Counted from the stretch's first letter, positions 36,622-46,249 are shown. The stretch: 64,000 nt of DNA from Trichormus variabilis 0441 (GCF_009856605.1 NZ_CP047242.1:1672001-1736000), one strand, 5' to 3'. The notes: generated by a model not told the origin, from the sequence alone. Program-made: numbers and translations.

Positions 36622-36999
36622 ATGTACTATTATCCTTTACAACCACCCTATTTCTTACTACTTTTAGGTCTATTCGTAGCAGTAACCTCCGGTATTGCCT
36701 TATCTGGGACACTTAAATTAGTAGTGCAGAAGTGGCAAGTCAATAGCGTCGAAAATTCTCAAGCTAGTTCATCATTAAAAAAACTTTTGTCCGTACCCTT
36801 TTTAGGGATAACTAGTGGTACTTGTTTATTTTTATCTTCTGGCTTAGAAATATTTGGCTTTCCTGGTTCTCTAGCTTTAGGAATTGGTTTACCTCTCAGT
36901 TTGCTGACTTGTCTATTAGTTTGGTTGCAATTAGGTAGTATGTTAACTTTTGCAGAACGCCAAGGGATGAAATCACTAGACTTAGATACTTTGCCTTAG
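36622..36999 (+). CDS. Small membrane protein, probably cyanobacterial
   Basis: The start is ATG 36622 (125 residues) rather than the in-frame TTG at 36610. The pattern is four membrane segments: PPYFLLLLGLFVAVTSGIAL, a second near residues 57-75, a third near 80-98 and a fourth ending before LTFAERQG. A polar loop of about 30 residues separates the first two. It follows the ABC1-kinase gene by 56 bp on the same strand, so the two may be co-transcribed. I recognise no family. Confidence 0.7.
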   Translation: MYYYPLQPPYFLLLLGLFVAVTSGIALSGTLKLVVQKWQVNSVENSQASSSLKKLLSVPFLGITSGTCLFLSSGLEIFGFPGSLALGIGLPLSLLTCLLVWLQLGSMLTFAERQGMKSLDLDTLP

Positions 37000-37511
37000 A
37001 GGTTATTTATAAAGAAAAAATAAAATTATTGTAGAGGAGCCAGTGCGTTGCGGAGGTTCCCTCCGTTGTAGTAACTGGCGTTGTGTTAGGCGCTGATTTC
37101 CCTGATGATTGTTCACAAAATAACTATCATTGCGCCTAACGCACCGCCTCATGGAAGGTGCGTTACGGCTAAATTTTCTTGTCTCTAAATCCCAAATTCT
37201 TTCATAGCCGTAACACACCCTACTTAAGATTTACTTTATAAATGGTCTCTTAGACGACTAGCAAAAACCAACATCCGTACTTAACAAATTGATGAAGATT
37301 TAGTAATACGTAAGTAGTTATGCGTGATTAAATGTAAGATGTAATTGCGATACCTACGGGAATCGATGGTAGAACATAGTTATATTTATCTAAGTCTACC
37401 TACTTAATAGGGAAATTACTTATTACCGAAGTGACGGGTTTAAGCTCTCTATTGAGTGAAGTATGTTGGGTTCCCGTCCCTCGCAAGTAATATTTCTTAC
37501 AAGTCAATTTT
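37000..37511. repeat. Spacer with large palindromic repeat
   Basis: GTGTTAGGCGC at 37083-37093 pairs with GCGCCTAACGCAC at 37132-37144 over 8-11 bp. GGTGCGTTACGGCTA (37157-37171) pairs with TAGCCGTAACACACC (37205-37219) with one mismatch. This is a dispersed Nostoc-type repeat. The stretch 37230-37511 has no recognised feature beyond the promoter expected for the next gene. Confidence 0.6.
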
Positions 37512-38282
37512 ATGCTTGTTTTTGTAATACCTTTAAAAAGCCAACAAGTTGCTAAATCTTGGAAGAATGTTTCTCAACTCTTTGAGAGATGCCTCCGCTC
37601 AATTTGTGAACAAACTGATACTAACTTTAGAGTAGTTGTTGTTTGTCATGAAAAGCCGGAGATAAAGTTTAACCATCCTCATGTTAATTATGTTGAAGTT
37701 GACTTTCCCATACCTGATCGCAATATCCTTCAACAAAGGCAAGATAAAGGAAAAAAAATCATTAAAGGGTTGATGTATGCCCGGCATTTTTCACCAACTC
37801 ATGTCATGATCGTTGATGCTGATGATTGTCTTAGTGGGCGTATTGCTGAGTTTACAAATCAGCATCCAAATGTTAATGGCTGGTATTTGAATAAAGGATA
37901 TGTTTATCAGGAGAAAAGTGCGTTTATTTACTATAGAAAATCACATTTTCACTCTTGGTGCGGAACTTGTAATATTCTAAAGTTCGATACCTGCAATTTA
38001 CCTAGCAAAGATGATGAGTATCCTGAAGATTTAGTAAATCTTTATATCGCACATAAAAAGTTACCAGAGTTTATGATTAGGAAGGGTCTGGTAATAGAAG
38101 AACTACCATTTATCGGCGCTGTTTATATTATTGGCAATGGAGAAAATATTTATCAGAAAGGTTTCTCAAGTATACACAATGAAAATAAAAATAAGATATT
38201 TTTCCTCCTCAAAGAAGCACTAAAGTTTAGACCGATAAATTCATCTATTAGAAAAGAGTTTGGTGTTTATCAATTATCATAG
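37512..38282 (+). CDS. Putative glycosyltransferase-like protein
   Basis: The protein has 256 residues. A GT-A-like start (MLVFVIPLKSQQVAKSW), RVVVVCHEKP and a DXD-type Asp102-Ala-Asp104-Asp105 (VMIVDADDCLSG) fit nucleotide-sugar binding. It differs from standard GT2 enzymes in the second half. It faces the six-gene glycan operon across a bidirectional terminator, which supports a role in surface polysaccharide or glycoprotein synthesis. Codon use is more AT-rich than in the neighbours. The acceptor is unknown. Confidence 0.75.
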   Translation: MLVFVIPLKSQQVAKSWKNVSQLFERCLRSICEQTDTNFRVVVVCHEKPEIKFNHPHVNYVEVDFPIPDRNILQQRQDKGKKIIKGLMYARHFSPTHVMIVDADDCLSGRIAEFTNQHPNVNGWYLNKGYVYQEKSAFIYYRKSHFHSWCGTCNILKFDTCNLPSKDDEYPEDLVNLYIAHKKLPEFMIRKGLVIEELPFIGAVYIIGNGENIYQKGFSSIHNENKNKIFFLLKEALKFRPINSSIRKEFGVYQLS

Positions 38283-38286
38283 ATTG

Positions 38287-38328
38287 TTAAAGTCAAAAAG
38301 CCTCTAAAATCCGGCTTTTTGGCTTTAA
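38287..38328. terminator. Bidirectional terminator between convergent glycan genes
   Basis: TTAAAGTCAAAAAGCC (38287-38302) pairs with GGCTTTTTGGCTTTAA (38313-38328) over 16 bp with one G-T wobble around a 10-nt loop. A/T-rich arms give a T-run in either direction. It begins 5 bp after the plus-strand stop and ends 7 bp before the minus-strand stop. Confidence 0.88.
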
Positions 38329-38334
38329 TATCAA

Positions 38335-39261
38335 CTACTTTGTAAGCTGCCTTAATTGAGTTTTGATGCGGTTCAAAGTTTTTTCCCACTGGCTTTGTTT
38401 TGCTGGTGTAGGTATTGTCATTGCCGGTAAAGCGGGATTCAGATTTCGATAATGTTCCCATATTTCCCAGTAGGGACAACCTGGTTGAATACGAATACCA
38501 GCCCAATGCAGATATTGCAGAGGTTGATTAATATGAGGATCAAATACTAAGTTACCTTGAGTTTGGAAGTGAGAAGAACCAGCCCAATTACCTGGTGCTT
38601 TACCTTCCCGGCGCACAATGTTGAAGCGCCGTGGAATGCGCTTGAGCAACATATAATTGATGATTGGTTGATCGGAAGTCTTTTGTGAAAAGTCAAAATA
38701 TTCGGGGTGGGCTGCACACTCGCTAAAAGTGGCAAATAAATCATCTGCCGATATTAAATTTTTCTTAGAACCCCAAAAACCACCGTTAAATATATCTTTA
38801 ACTTCTGCCTCAGTAAACACTTTATCTTCTATAACTTTAGATGTAAAAACGTTTTTTATCCCTCCAGAATGTTGATAATCGCAGCAAATGAAATCTGCTG
38901 ACTCAAGGTAGTTAAGATTATCAATGATTTTTTCAAAGACAACAATATCAGTATCAATATATAAAAATTCATCAAATGGGCCGAACCAACAAGCCTGCTT
39001 ACGAAATTGATTGGGACGGGCAAAGAAGCGCCCACCGAAAGTTTCGTGTAATCTTTGAGAAAGTTGGTCTATAAAAGCTAAATCACCATAAAGTTGGACT
39101 CCATAATTTTGCTTAAGAATGTCTGCTATCTTGTGATAATTATCATCATAGGGAATCATCACAACTGGCGTATCCGCGTCATGTAATCGGATACTATTTA
39201 GTAGTGCGATCGCCTGATCAATAACTTTATCGTTAGCTATAATATATATTCCCCGGCTCAT
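38335..39261 (-). CDS. Npun_R2821/R2822-type protein, GT8-like glycosyltransferase fold
   Basis: The ATG at 39261 is preferred (308 residues) because GAGGTGAAAG precedes it; a GTG nine bases upstream is less likely. The protein opens with GIYIIANDKVIDQAIALLNS, typical of GT8/glycogenin-like Rossmann starts, and has Asp103-Thr-Asp105 in FLYIDTDIVVFEK as the likely metal-binding DXD. It ends with the LQYLHWAGIRIQPGCPYWEI region. It is the last gene of the minus-strand operon and a paralogue of its upstream neighbour. Substrates are unknown. Confidence 0.8.
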   Translation of the reverse strand: MSRGIYIIANDKVIDQAIALLNSIRLHDADTPVVMIPYDDNYHKIADILKQNYGVQLYGDLAFIDQLSQRLHETFGGRFFARPNQFRKQACWFGPFDEFLYIDTDIVVFEKIIDNLNYLESADFICCDYQHSGGIKNVFTSKVIEDKVFTEAEVKDIFNGGFWGSKKNLISADDLFATFSECAAHPEYFDFSQKTSDQPIINYMLLKRIPRRFNIVRREGKAPGNWAGSSHFQTQGNLVFDPHINQPLQYLHWAGIRIQPGCPYWEIWEHYRNLNPALPAMTIPTPAKQSQWEKTLNRIKTQLRQLTK

Positions 39262-39271
39262 ATCTTTCACC

Positions 39272-40267
39272 TCACACTGTTAAACCTAATTTTTTTAAAA
39301 TTCTTTGACCTAGACTGGGATAAGTCTTGATAACTTTTGGCTTTGTTGTGAACTGTGGCCGTTGGTTCGGTTCATGCAAATAGCGGTAATGCAAAAAGAC
39401 ATCTCGATAGGGAAAGTCAAGATTTTCTCCAGCACAAACTTGTCTAAATAAAGCTGATCTTAGCCCGATATAATGAATATATGTGAGTCGATTACCTTTA
39501 TCATATAAAATGTTATCTCGCGCTTCAAAATGGGGAGAAGTTACACAACAACCAGTTTTTTCTTGATGGGATAAACTGCGAGCGAAATTATAATTAGAAA
39601 TGCCTAACCGCATAACCATATAATTAAGTACAGTTTGGTCAGGAGCCATATCATAAAGGACTTCAGCTTCTCCCTGAGCCAGTTTATCTAGAATAATTTC
39701 TCGTTTTTCAGCAGTAAATAACCCTTTTTTAGCAGCATAAAATCCTGAACAAAATATCTCTGTTTGTAATTGTTCTTTGGTAAATAACTTTGTCAATTTG
39801 GGAGAATTAATATCATAAACATGAGATAAATCTTTATACTGGAAGTCATGAACTACCCAATCATAGTGATTTAGTTGCTGAAAAACCGCATCTAAGGGAC
39901 TCATTAATAATGTATCCGCATCCATATAGACAAAGCGGTCGAAAGGCCCATCAAAGGCACAGAAACGGCGATGAGTACCAACTCGAAAATATTTCTCTTC
40001 ACTAATTTTTTGCCAATGTGTTTTAGCAGTAGGATGAGTATCCCAAACACGACAAACAAATTCATCCCATTGTTTGATTGACTCTTGATGATCATAAAGC
40101 TGCACATGAGGACGACGGGCAATTTCCGCAGCAATTTCCGTTGTATCGTTGTCATAGGGATAAATGCAAACAGGCATTTGTGTCCCGTAAATTGCTTCAA
40201 TACTATTCAGTAGAGCAATTAACTGGTCGTAAACTCGATCATTTGCAAGGGTACAAATACCATCCAT
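39272..40267 (-). CDS. Npun_R2821/R2822-type protein, tandem paralogue
   Basis: The 331-residue protein starts MDGICTLANDRVYDQLIALL and has Asp116-Ala-Asp118 in FVYMDADTLLMSP. A C-terminal IHYIGLRSALF matches the LHWAGIR region of the next gene, and both share FDGPFD/FGPFDEF before the DXD. The two genes are 10 bp apart and likely arose by duplication with divergence. It probably transfers a sugar in the same glycan pathway as its paralogue, but to a different acceptor (inference). Confidence 0.8.
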   Translation of the reverse strand: MDGICTLANDRVYDQLIALLNSIEAIYGTQMPVCIYPYDNDTTEIAAEIARRPHVQLYDHQESIKQWDEFVCRVWDTHPTAKTHWQKISEEKYFRVGTHRRFCAFDGPFDRFVYMDADTLLMSPLDAVFQQLNHYDWVVHDFQYKDLSHVYDINSPKLTKLFTKEQLQTEIFCSGFYAAKKGLFTAEKREIILDKLAQGEAEVLYDMAPDQTVLNYMVMRLGISNYNFARSLSHQEKTGCCVTSPHFEARDNILYDKGNRLTYIHYIGLRSALFRQVCAGENLDFPYRDVFLHYRYLHEPNQRPQFTTKPKVIKTYPSLGQRILKKLGLTV

Positions 40268-40308
40268 ATATTACTCACCATTGATTAATAAGATTTATCA
40301 AACACTGT

Positions 40309-41283
40309 CTAGGAAAATTGAGTAACGAATTCTGACAACCAGTTGAGTAAGTTTAACTTGTGTAAGATAATTTGTCTGGCTTCGGCGATCGCATCCTTGG
40401 CAGCATACCAAGCATCAGGGGTAGCTGTCACTTCTTGAATGTAAGCAATACCTTTTTCATCCAAACTGGGTAAGCGTAAAAAACTGCCTGGGGGTAATAG
40501 CTTATCTGCGGCTGGCCCACCATAATAAATCGGCAAACACCACGCCAACAGAGCATCCCATAATTTTTCACTCACATACCAATCGTTGTCGGCATAATTT
40601 TCAATTGATAAGTTGTAATAATATGGAGCCATTCCATACCACTTGTTACCCAATTCTCCTAATGATTTTGCCCATATAGGTAAATCACGTCCATATAAAT
40701 TACACTTAACTTCGCTAGCTTGTAGTAATTCCAAAAATCTTAATCGGCGACGATGGTTAACAGTCCGACTAATACCAGAAGTTATCCAACTGCAAGGAAA
40801 TACTTTTTCGGGGACAGGCATTTCATTTAGTTCCCGAAATGAGTTGTTATGATACCAAATTGCCGGCATATAATCAGGCTTAGGAGCAAAATCATCAGGG
40901 CCAGAAATATAACCGCAATACTTTTGTGCTTCTTGATAATAGCGTTTATTTTTCTCTACAATCTCATCTAGGGGAGGTTCGCGTAATAGATAAATAATTT
41001 TTTCTTTGGGAACATTCCTGAGTAGAGATTCAACATTGATTTGTGGATTTTGTAGTTTGCGCTTTAGCTTATCTATCAAAGATGTTTGCTGATTATCTTT
41101 AGGAAAATCAAATTGATACATTAACAGAAAATCTGGTTTTCCTGACAGTGCTTGTATTTGAATATTCTGCCAAATACCAAATTGTTGGGGTGTTTGTTGC
41201 CACAGCCAATCTGCTCTTTTTGCTAGATTGCGGTAGCTGGTAATCATGCCAATTTTCTTTATATCCATAGAGCCAATATTCAT
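40309..41283 (-). CDS. GT10 (alpha-1,3-fucosyltransferase-like) glycosyltransferase
   Basis: The protein has 324 residues. The C-terminal half carries the GT10 donor-binding signature YVSEKLWDALLAWCLPIYYG followed by GPAADKLLPPGSFL. An N-terminal half with ISGPDDFAPKP and YLLREPPL precedes it, as in bacterial fucosyltransferases. No membrane anchor is seen. GT10 enzymes use GDP-fucose. It lies 23 bp downstream of the GT4 gene in the operon. Fucose transfer is inferred from the family and not specifically shown. Confidence 0.85.
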   Translation of the reverse strand: MNIGSMDIKKIGMITSYRNLAKRADWLWQQTPQQFGIWQNIQIQALSGKPDFLLMYQFDFPKDNQQTSLIDKLKRKLQNPQINVESLLRNVPKEKIIYLLREPPLDEIVEKNKRYYQEAQKYCGYISGPDDFAPKPDYMPAIWYHNNSFRELNEMPVPEKVFPCSWITSGISRTVNHRRRLRFLELLQASEVKCNLYGRDLPIWAKSLGELGNKWYGMAPYYYNLSIENYADNDWYVSEKLWDALLAWCLPIYYGGPAADKLLPPGSFLRLPSLDEKGIAYIQEVTATPDAWYAAKDAIAEARQIILHKLNLLNWLSEFVTQFS

Positions 41284-41306
41284 TAATTTATAATTTAATT
41301 TTGAAT

Positions 41307-42509
41307 TTAAGCTATGAGTGGGGGACGCAAAGATTCATCAACGTAACTGAGGATTTTTTCGGCTCTATTTTCCCAGGAAAATGGTTTAGCTAATGCAATA
41401 TTATTTGTATAACCTTCTATTTTTCTTGGATAAATTTCTAATGCTTGTTTCAGTGCTTTAGCCAGTTGGTAAGGATTATCAGGTTCACACCACACAGCAG
41501 CTAAAGGCATATCTTTAAAAAGCATTAACGGAGGAATTTCTGTAATTACTATGGGAGTTCCAGAAGCCATGTATTGGAAGAATTTCACAGGATTCGTGAA
41601 ATTAGCAGACTTGCCAGAGCAGTGGGGATGAACCAAAATATCAGCAGCTTGAAATAAACTGACTAAGCGTTGGCGAGGCAATATCCAACCTAGAAACTTG
41701 ACATTTTCTACTTGTTTATCTTTAGCCAATTGTTGATAAGCTGTCACTTGTTCTGTCTTACCGCCTGTAATAGCAAACTGAACTTGTGGTAATTCTTTGG
41801 CTGCATCAATTAAAACATCAATACCTTTAAAAGGGTATAAAGCGCCAGAATAAACCACTAGAGACTGATGTTCATCTTTGAGTAATTCTTTGCGCCATGC
41901 TGTGGCTTGCTCCGATTGTCTTAATAAGAATGATTGATCAAATCCGTTATGTACCCAAACAACTTTCTCTGGGGGAAATCCCTGTTCAATTAAACTTTGT
42001 CTAATAATTTCTGATTGGGTGACAGCAACTTGTAGAAATGGACTTTCAGCAATGGCTTTGGGAACTTTTTCCTTTTGGAAGTAGTGGCGTTCGTAGATAG
42101 TGGGAATGCGGTTTTTTATTGCTGCTTGGACAAAGTTCCAGTCTCTAGTGTGAACGATTTTTGTATATTTTAGGAGATGAAATGGTAAATAATATCGCGT
42201 TACCACTGTACTAGATGCTGTAAATTTACCCCCTACACAATCAATCGGCCAGGGCATTGGTAAAGATGCCACTTTTAGCTTATCTTGCACATCGTAAAAA
42301 TCTACAAAACTTTGATCTGGCTGTTTTGGTTGGAAAGGATTAAGTAAATCTAATGTATTCCCAGAACCTCGACTAGCTTCTGGATATACTAAAACAGAGG
42401 AATATCCTAAATTAGCTGCGCCATTAGCACAAAGAACGTCATGAATTTCGTGAGCCGTATCTGGTTTCTGGGAGATTATTCTACTATAGAAAATATATTT
42501 ATTTTTCAT
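41307..42509 (-). CDS. GT4-family glycosyltransferase
   Basis: The 400-residue protein has the GT-B fold. VVWVHNGFDQSFL, LVVYSGALYPFKGIDVLIDA, QFAITGGK and VKFLGWI form the C-terminal domain. HCSGKSANFTNPVKFFQYMA occupies the position of the ExxxxxxE catalytic/donor loop. It lacks membrane segments. The ABC exporter gene lies upstream by 34 bp in the same operon. Sugar specificity is unknown. Confidence 0.88.
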   Translation of the reverse strand: MKNKYIFYSRIISQKPDTAHEIHDVLCANGAANLGYSSVLVYPEASRGSGNTLDLLNPFQPKQPDQSFVDFYDVQDKLKVASLPMPWPIDCVGGKFTASSTVVTRYYLPFHLLKYTKIVHTRDWNFVQAAIKNRIPTIYERHYFQKEKVPKAIAESPFLQVAVTQSEIIRQSLIEQGFPPEKVVWVHNGFDQSFLLRQSEQATAWRKELLKDEHQSLVVYSGALYPFKGIDVLIDAAKELPQVQFAITGGKTEQVTAYQQLAKDKQVENVKFLGWILPRQRLVSLFQAADILVHPHCSGKSANFTNPVKFFQYMASGTPIVITEIPPLMLFKDMPLAAVWCEPDNPYQLAKALKQALEIYPRKIEGYTNNIALAKPFSWENRAEKILSYVDESLRPPLIA

Positions 42510-42543
42510 TGTTTACTTTAGGGCAAATAATTCTGTGAGCGTT

Positions 42544-44784
42544 TTAGAAAATGCCTGTTTCAACATTTTCCAAACAATCGAGTAAATTCATCGACACATT
42601 TAGAGACTCTTTTAACAATAAATACTCACTTTGTTCTAACTCTCCTGTGCTATCAGTTAATGACCGCAAAGAAACTAATATGTTGTTAAACTGTATCCGA
42701 AATTCATTGATATTTTTCAGGTGTTCGAGCAGGGTATTGTTATTTTGATTATCCTCTGATAGTGACGTAGATAAATAATAGACTTGCTGCTGTAGAGTAT
42801 CTTCAAAAATGTCTAGAGTATTGATGATTTTAAATGCTGACTTGTATGAGTCTTCAATCAGTTCTTGGTGTTCTTGGTTATTGTCTGTAACATCATCCAA
42901 TAACAAGCGTAAGACACCAATCATGGAGTGGAGGCGTGTACGGATTTCATGGGAAATTCGCAATAAGCTTTGATTGGTTCTATTGGTAGTTTCAGAATTA
43001 TTGCTAAACTGCATTCCATAAAGGCGTGAGTAGTAACCACCCTTTTGTAGTAGCTCTTCGTGGGTTCCCACCTCTACGACTTTTCCTTGCTCTAAGACGG
43101 CGATTTGGTCGGCTTTGCGGACTGTAGACAGGCGGTGAGCAATAACTAGAGTTGTCCTGTCGCGGCTGAGTTCTTCTAGCGCTCCTTGTACCAAACGTTC
43201 CGAAACGGTGTCTAAAGCGCTAGTTGCTTCGTCGAGAATCAGAATATCAGGGTTTTGTAAAAGAGCGCGAGCGATCGCTAATCTTTGTCTTTGTCCTCCC
43301 GATAACATGACACCGCGATCGCCAATCATCGTATCAAATTGTTGGGGCAGTTTACTAATAAATTCGTAGGCATTTGCCCGTTTAGCAGCTGCTACAACCT
43401 CTTCTTCTGTGGCTTCTTGTTTACCATAGGCAATATTATTTCGCACTGAATTATTAAATAGAAAGGTATCTTGGCTAACAACCCCCATACACTTACGTAT
43501 AGAATTGATATCAAACTCACGCAGGTCTACATCATCTAAAGTAATACAACCACCAGTTGGGTCATAAAATCTGGGTAACAAGTCTGCCAATGTAGATTTC
43601 CCTGCGCCTGATCCTCCTACTAGTGCCAATGTTGTGCCACGGGGTAGTTTTAAAGTTACATCTTTAAGTACCTGCTTATCATGACCAGGGTAAGTGAAGG
43701 AAACAGATTTAAAATTGATCCCTGTTTGTAAGCCGTTGTAGGCAATTTTTCCATTGGTTAAAAATGGTTTGTCATCTAATCTGAGTAGGTCATTTACTGA
43801 GTCCACACTAGCATTCATGCTAGCGAAGCTACTCCGGAGACTATTGAGTTGGGAAACTAGGGGTAGCAGACGTAATAATATGAGTAAATATGTTAAGAGA
43901 ACAGCCGAAAGCGTACTAATTTGATCAGCGAAAAAAGTTTTACTTAACAGCACAATTATCAGCAAAGATGTAACTCCCAAAAACTCACTTAAGGGAGTGA
44001 TGGCGTTGGAGTTCATCTGAGCTTTAAAGTCTGCCAATTCGCGCTCACGGATTAGCCGTTTAATTCTATTAAATTCTTTTCTTTCATTCGCTGTGGTCTT
44101 GACAAGACGAATGCCATTGAGAGTTTCTAGCACAGCAATGGAGTAGGCTTTCGACATTTCACTTAATATCTTGCCAAACTTGCGAGAACGGCTAATTGCA
44201 AATTGATTGACTAAGGTTACCAGCGACAGCAAGATTGCCGCCATGATAGTTAATTGCCAAGATATTGATAGTAATAGACAGATAAAAACAGAAATTGTAA
44301 TACTGAGAATAACTAATTTGATGATATTGCCTACATAACTAGCGGCACGGCCAATTTCACCTCCCAAACGATTGATTAAGTCACCAACTTTGGTTTTGGC
44401 GTAATAATCTATATCAATATTGAGTAATAAATCGATGCCTGCCTCTCGCATATCCGCAGTCAGTCTGCGAGTTAGAGAACTTGATGATAGTGTGCTGGTA
44501 TATGTGGCTAAATTTTTTAAGGCAATTGTCAAGATGATTGCTCCCGCCATTGCGGCAATCCGATAATTTTCTGGCACATTATCGAATGGGGTCATAATGG
44601 CTTTGAGCAAACCCGGAGCGCCTTTCAAGTCTACTGGTTGTCCTACTATTCGTAAAATTACTGGTACAATCAGTGCTGTACTAATCCCATTAAATAAAGC
44701 TCCAGAAAATCCTAATATTATCGTCAGTAGAATTAATCCTGGGTAGGGTTTCGCAAATTTTAGTAAGATGCGTCTGGTAAGCAT
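42544..44784 (-). CDS. ABC exporter (MsbA/HepA-like) with two C-terminal HisKA-like bundles
   Basis: The protein has 746 residues. A six-helix membrane domain (about 15-330) is fused to an ATPase with Walker A GGSGAGKST (390-398), signature LSGGQ (494-498), Walker B ILILDE (514-519) and switch His550. It is the full half-transporter of the lipid/polysaccharide exporter class. Residues 606-660 form a HisKA-like helical pair with His612 in ISHEIRTRLHS, and residues 690-745 repeat the pattern without the histidine (NINEFRIQFNNILVSLRSL). No HATPase domain exists. Ordinary exporters end near residue 590. Placed among glycosyltransferases, it probably flips or exports a glycolipid. Confidence 0.92.
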   Translation of the reverse strand: MLTRRILLKFAKPYPGLILLTIILGFSGALFNGISTALIVPVILRIVGQPVDLKGAPGLLKAIMTPFDNVPENYRIAAMAGAIILTIALKNLATYTSTLSSSSLTRRLTADMREAGIDLLLNIDIDYYAKTKVGDLINRLGGEIGRAASYVGNIIKLVILSITISVFICLLLSISWQLTIMAAILLSLVTLVNQFAISRSRKFGKILSEMSKAYSIAVLETLNGIRLVKTTANERKEFNRIKRLIRERELADFKAQMNSNAITPLSEFLGVTSLLIIVLLSKTFFADQISTLSAVLLTYLLILLRLLPLVSQLNSLRSSFASMNASVDSVNDLLRLDDKPFLTNGKIAYNGLQTGINFKSVSFTYPGHDKQVLKDVTLKLPRGTTLALVGGSGAGKSTLADLLPRFYDPTGGCITLDDVDLREFDINSIRKCMGVVSQDTFLFNNSVRNNIAYGKQEATEEEVVAAAKRANAYEFISKLPQQFDTMIGDRGVMLSGGQRQRLAIARALLQNPDILILDEATSALDTVSERLVQGALEELSRDRTTLVIAHRLSTVRKADQIAVLEQGKVVEVGTHEELLQKGGYYSRLYGMQFSNNSETTNRTNQSLLRISHEIRTRLHSMIGVLRLLLDDVTDNNQEHQELIEDSYKSAFKIINTLDIFEDTLQQQVYYLSTSLSEDNQNNNTLLEHLKNINEFRIQFNNILVSLRSLTDSTGELEQSEYLLLKESLNVSMNLLDCLENVETGIF

Positions 44785-44880
44785 TTAGTTTATGAGGGTA
44801 ACACTAGAGTCATTTTTAACATAAAGTATCCAGGCATTCATTAATTTCTCCTTTTATTTGCCAGCAATATCTATTTATAC

Positions 44881-46077
44881 TTACAAATTAGCAATAACCG
44901 ACTGTAGAGTAGTTGCCATAGCAGATATACTGTACTTTTCTATACATCTTATTCTAGCTTGGCGACCGCGATCGCTCGCTCCATCCAAATCTGCAAATAT
45001 CAACTTAATTTGCGTTGCTATTTCCTCAGGACAAGCCGGTTCAACTAAATAAGCCGTTTCCCCAACGATTTCGGGAATATCCCCCACTCTTGTGGCTAGA
45101 ATTGGCTTGGCCATGGCCATCCCATCAGTTAGTTTCAAGGGAAACTGCGCTAAAGCTGCTGGTGTATTTCTTTGGGGAACAACAATAATGTGAGCAGCAG
45201 CTACAATTTTGGGCATTTCCGTTGGTGGAGATTTTGGTAACTGGATAATCCAACGTCCCCATTTTTCCCTCAGTTGAGCATCATAGTCATCATAAGGGCT
45301 ACCACCAACAATCACTAGTCTCAAATCAGGCTCATTAAGAATGTCTAACGCCATTAAGACATCTTCCACACCTTTATATGGTCTGGGTGCGCCAGGAAAC
45401 ATTAAAATTCTGTATTCGGATAACCCATAACAAGCTCGGCTTTCTTCTGCGTTGTAGTTAATAGGATTAAATAAATCAGTATCTTTACCATTAGGTATAT
45501 ATACACCACCGAAGCGTTCTTGTAAAAATTTGGTATGAATAGTAACTACATTAGCTTTTGGCGCAATTCCTTCCACCAATTTTAAATACAAAGGATGATC
45601 AGGATTGCGTAATGCTCCATCCGGCTTAAAAATATCTCGATAAAGTTGTTTTAATGAAGGGCGATACTGCCAGTTTTCTCCACCGTGCCAACCTAATTCC
45701 CAATCATCTATATCTAGAATTACTGGCTGACGAGTACTGATTTTTTTCCATAAAGATAGACCTAATGTTGTAGGTTTAGGTCGCATCGCATAAATAATAT
45801 CACCATCAATTCTCTTCAAGAGTTGATTGGCTGAAACTAAAAATTTTGGATAGTTATAGCCTATGAATTGATTAATCTGAATTTCTGATTGGGGAAACAC
45901 TGCTGCTTCGCCAAAGACAAATCCTAAAATTTCAACTTGATAGTTTAGCTTTTGTAGGGCTTGAGCTAAAAGAAAAGAACGTACAGAACCGCCTCCCCAT
46001 CTTCCTGCTCCAGCACTGGATAAGTCGCTGACAACTATGGAAACTTTTAGCTTGGATTTGTTAGCCTGTAGATTCAC
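44881..46077 (-). CDS. GT4-family glycosyltransferase, first gene of the operon
   Basis: The 398-residue protein begins VSIVVSDLSSAGAGRWGGGS and has the GT-B C-terminal features MFPGAPRPYKGVEDVLMAL, LRLVIVGGSPYDDYDA and ARVGDIPEIVGETAYLVEPA-like donor-site residues (TRVGDIPEIV). Unlike many GT4 enzymes, the PLKLTDGMAMAKPILATRV segment has Asp-Gly where a glutamate often sits. It is the promoter-proximal gene of the six-gene minus-strand glycan operon; a 96-bp gap precedes the ABC exporter gene. Confidence 0.88.
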   Translation of the reverse strand: MNLQANKSKLKVSIVVSDLSSAGAGRWGGGSVRSFLLAQALQKLNYQVEILGFVFGEAAVFPQSEIQINQFIGYNYPKFLVSANQLLKRIDGDIIYAMRPKPTTLGLSLWKKISTRQPVILDIDDWELGWHGGENWQYRPSLKQLYRDIFKPDGALRNPDHPLYLKLVEGIAPKANVVTIHTKFLQERFGGVYIPNGKDTDLFNPINYNAEESRACYGLSEYRILMFPGAPRPYKGVEDVLMALDILNEPDLRLVIVGGSPYDDYDAQLREKWGRWIIQLPKSPPTEMPKIVAAAHIIVVPQRNTPAALAQFPLKLTDGMAMAKPILATRVGDIPEIVGETAYLVEPACPEEIATQIKLIFADLDGASDRGRQARIRCIEKYSISAMATTLQSVIANL

Positions 46078-46137
46078 GATGCAATTTTGTTGTGATAATT
46101 TAACTAAGTCCTGATACTAATGATAAGTCTTGGTCTG

Positions 46138-46246
46138 GGATTTATACTTTATGTTTGAAATATATCTAGGGTAGGCAATACTCATCAAGATAATCATAAT
46201 AGGGAAACATAGCCTACCCTTATGAAGATACTACTAATAAATTTTT
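46138..46246 (+). mobile_element. MITE-like repeat, degenerate copy 4
   Basis: AATATATCTAGGGTAGGCAA and, further on, GCCTACCCTTATGAAGATAC resemble the AATATA-TAGGGTGGGCAA ... CCACCCTACAGATAC core of copies 1-3. The ends are degraded, so this assignment is tentative. It lies between the start of the glycan operon and the small gene that ends at 46250. Confidence 0.35.
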
Positions 46247-46249
46247 ATA

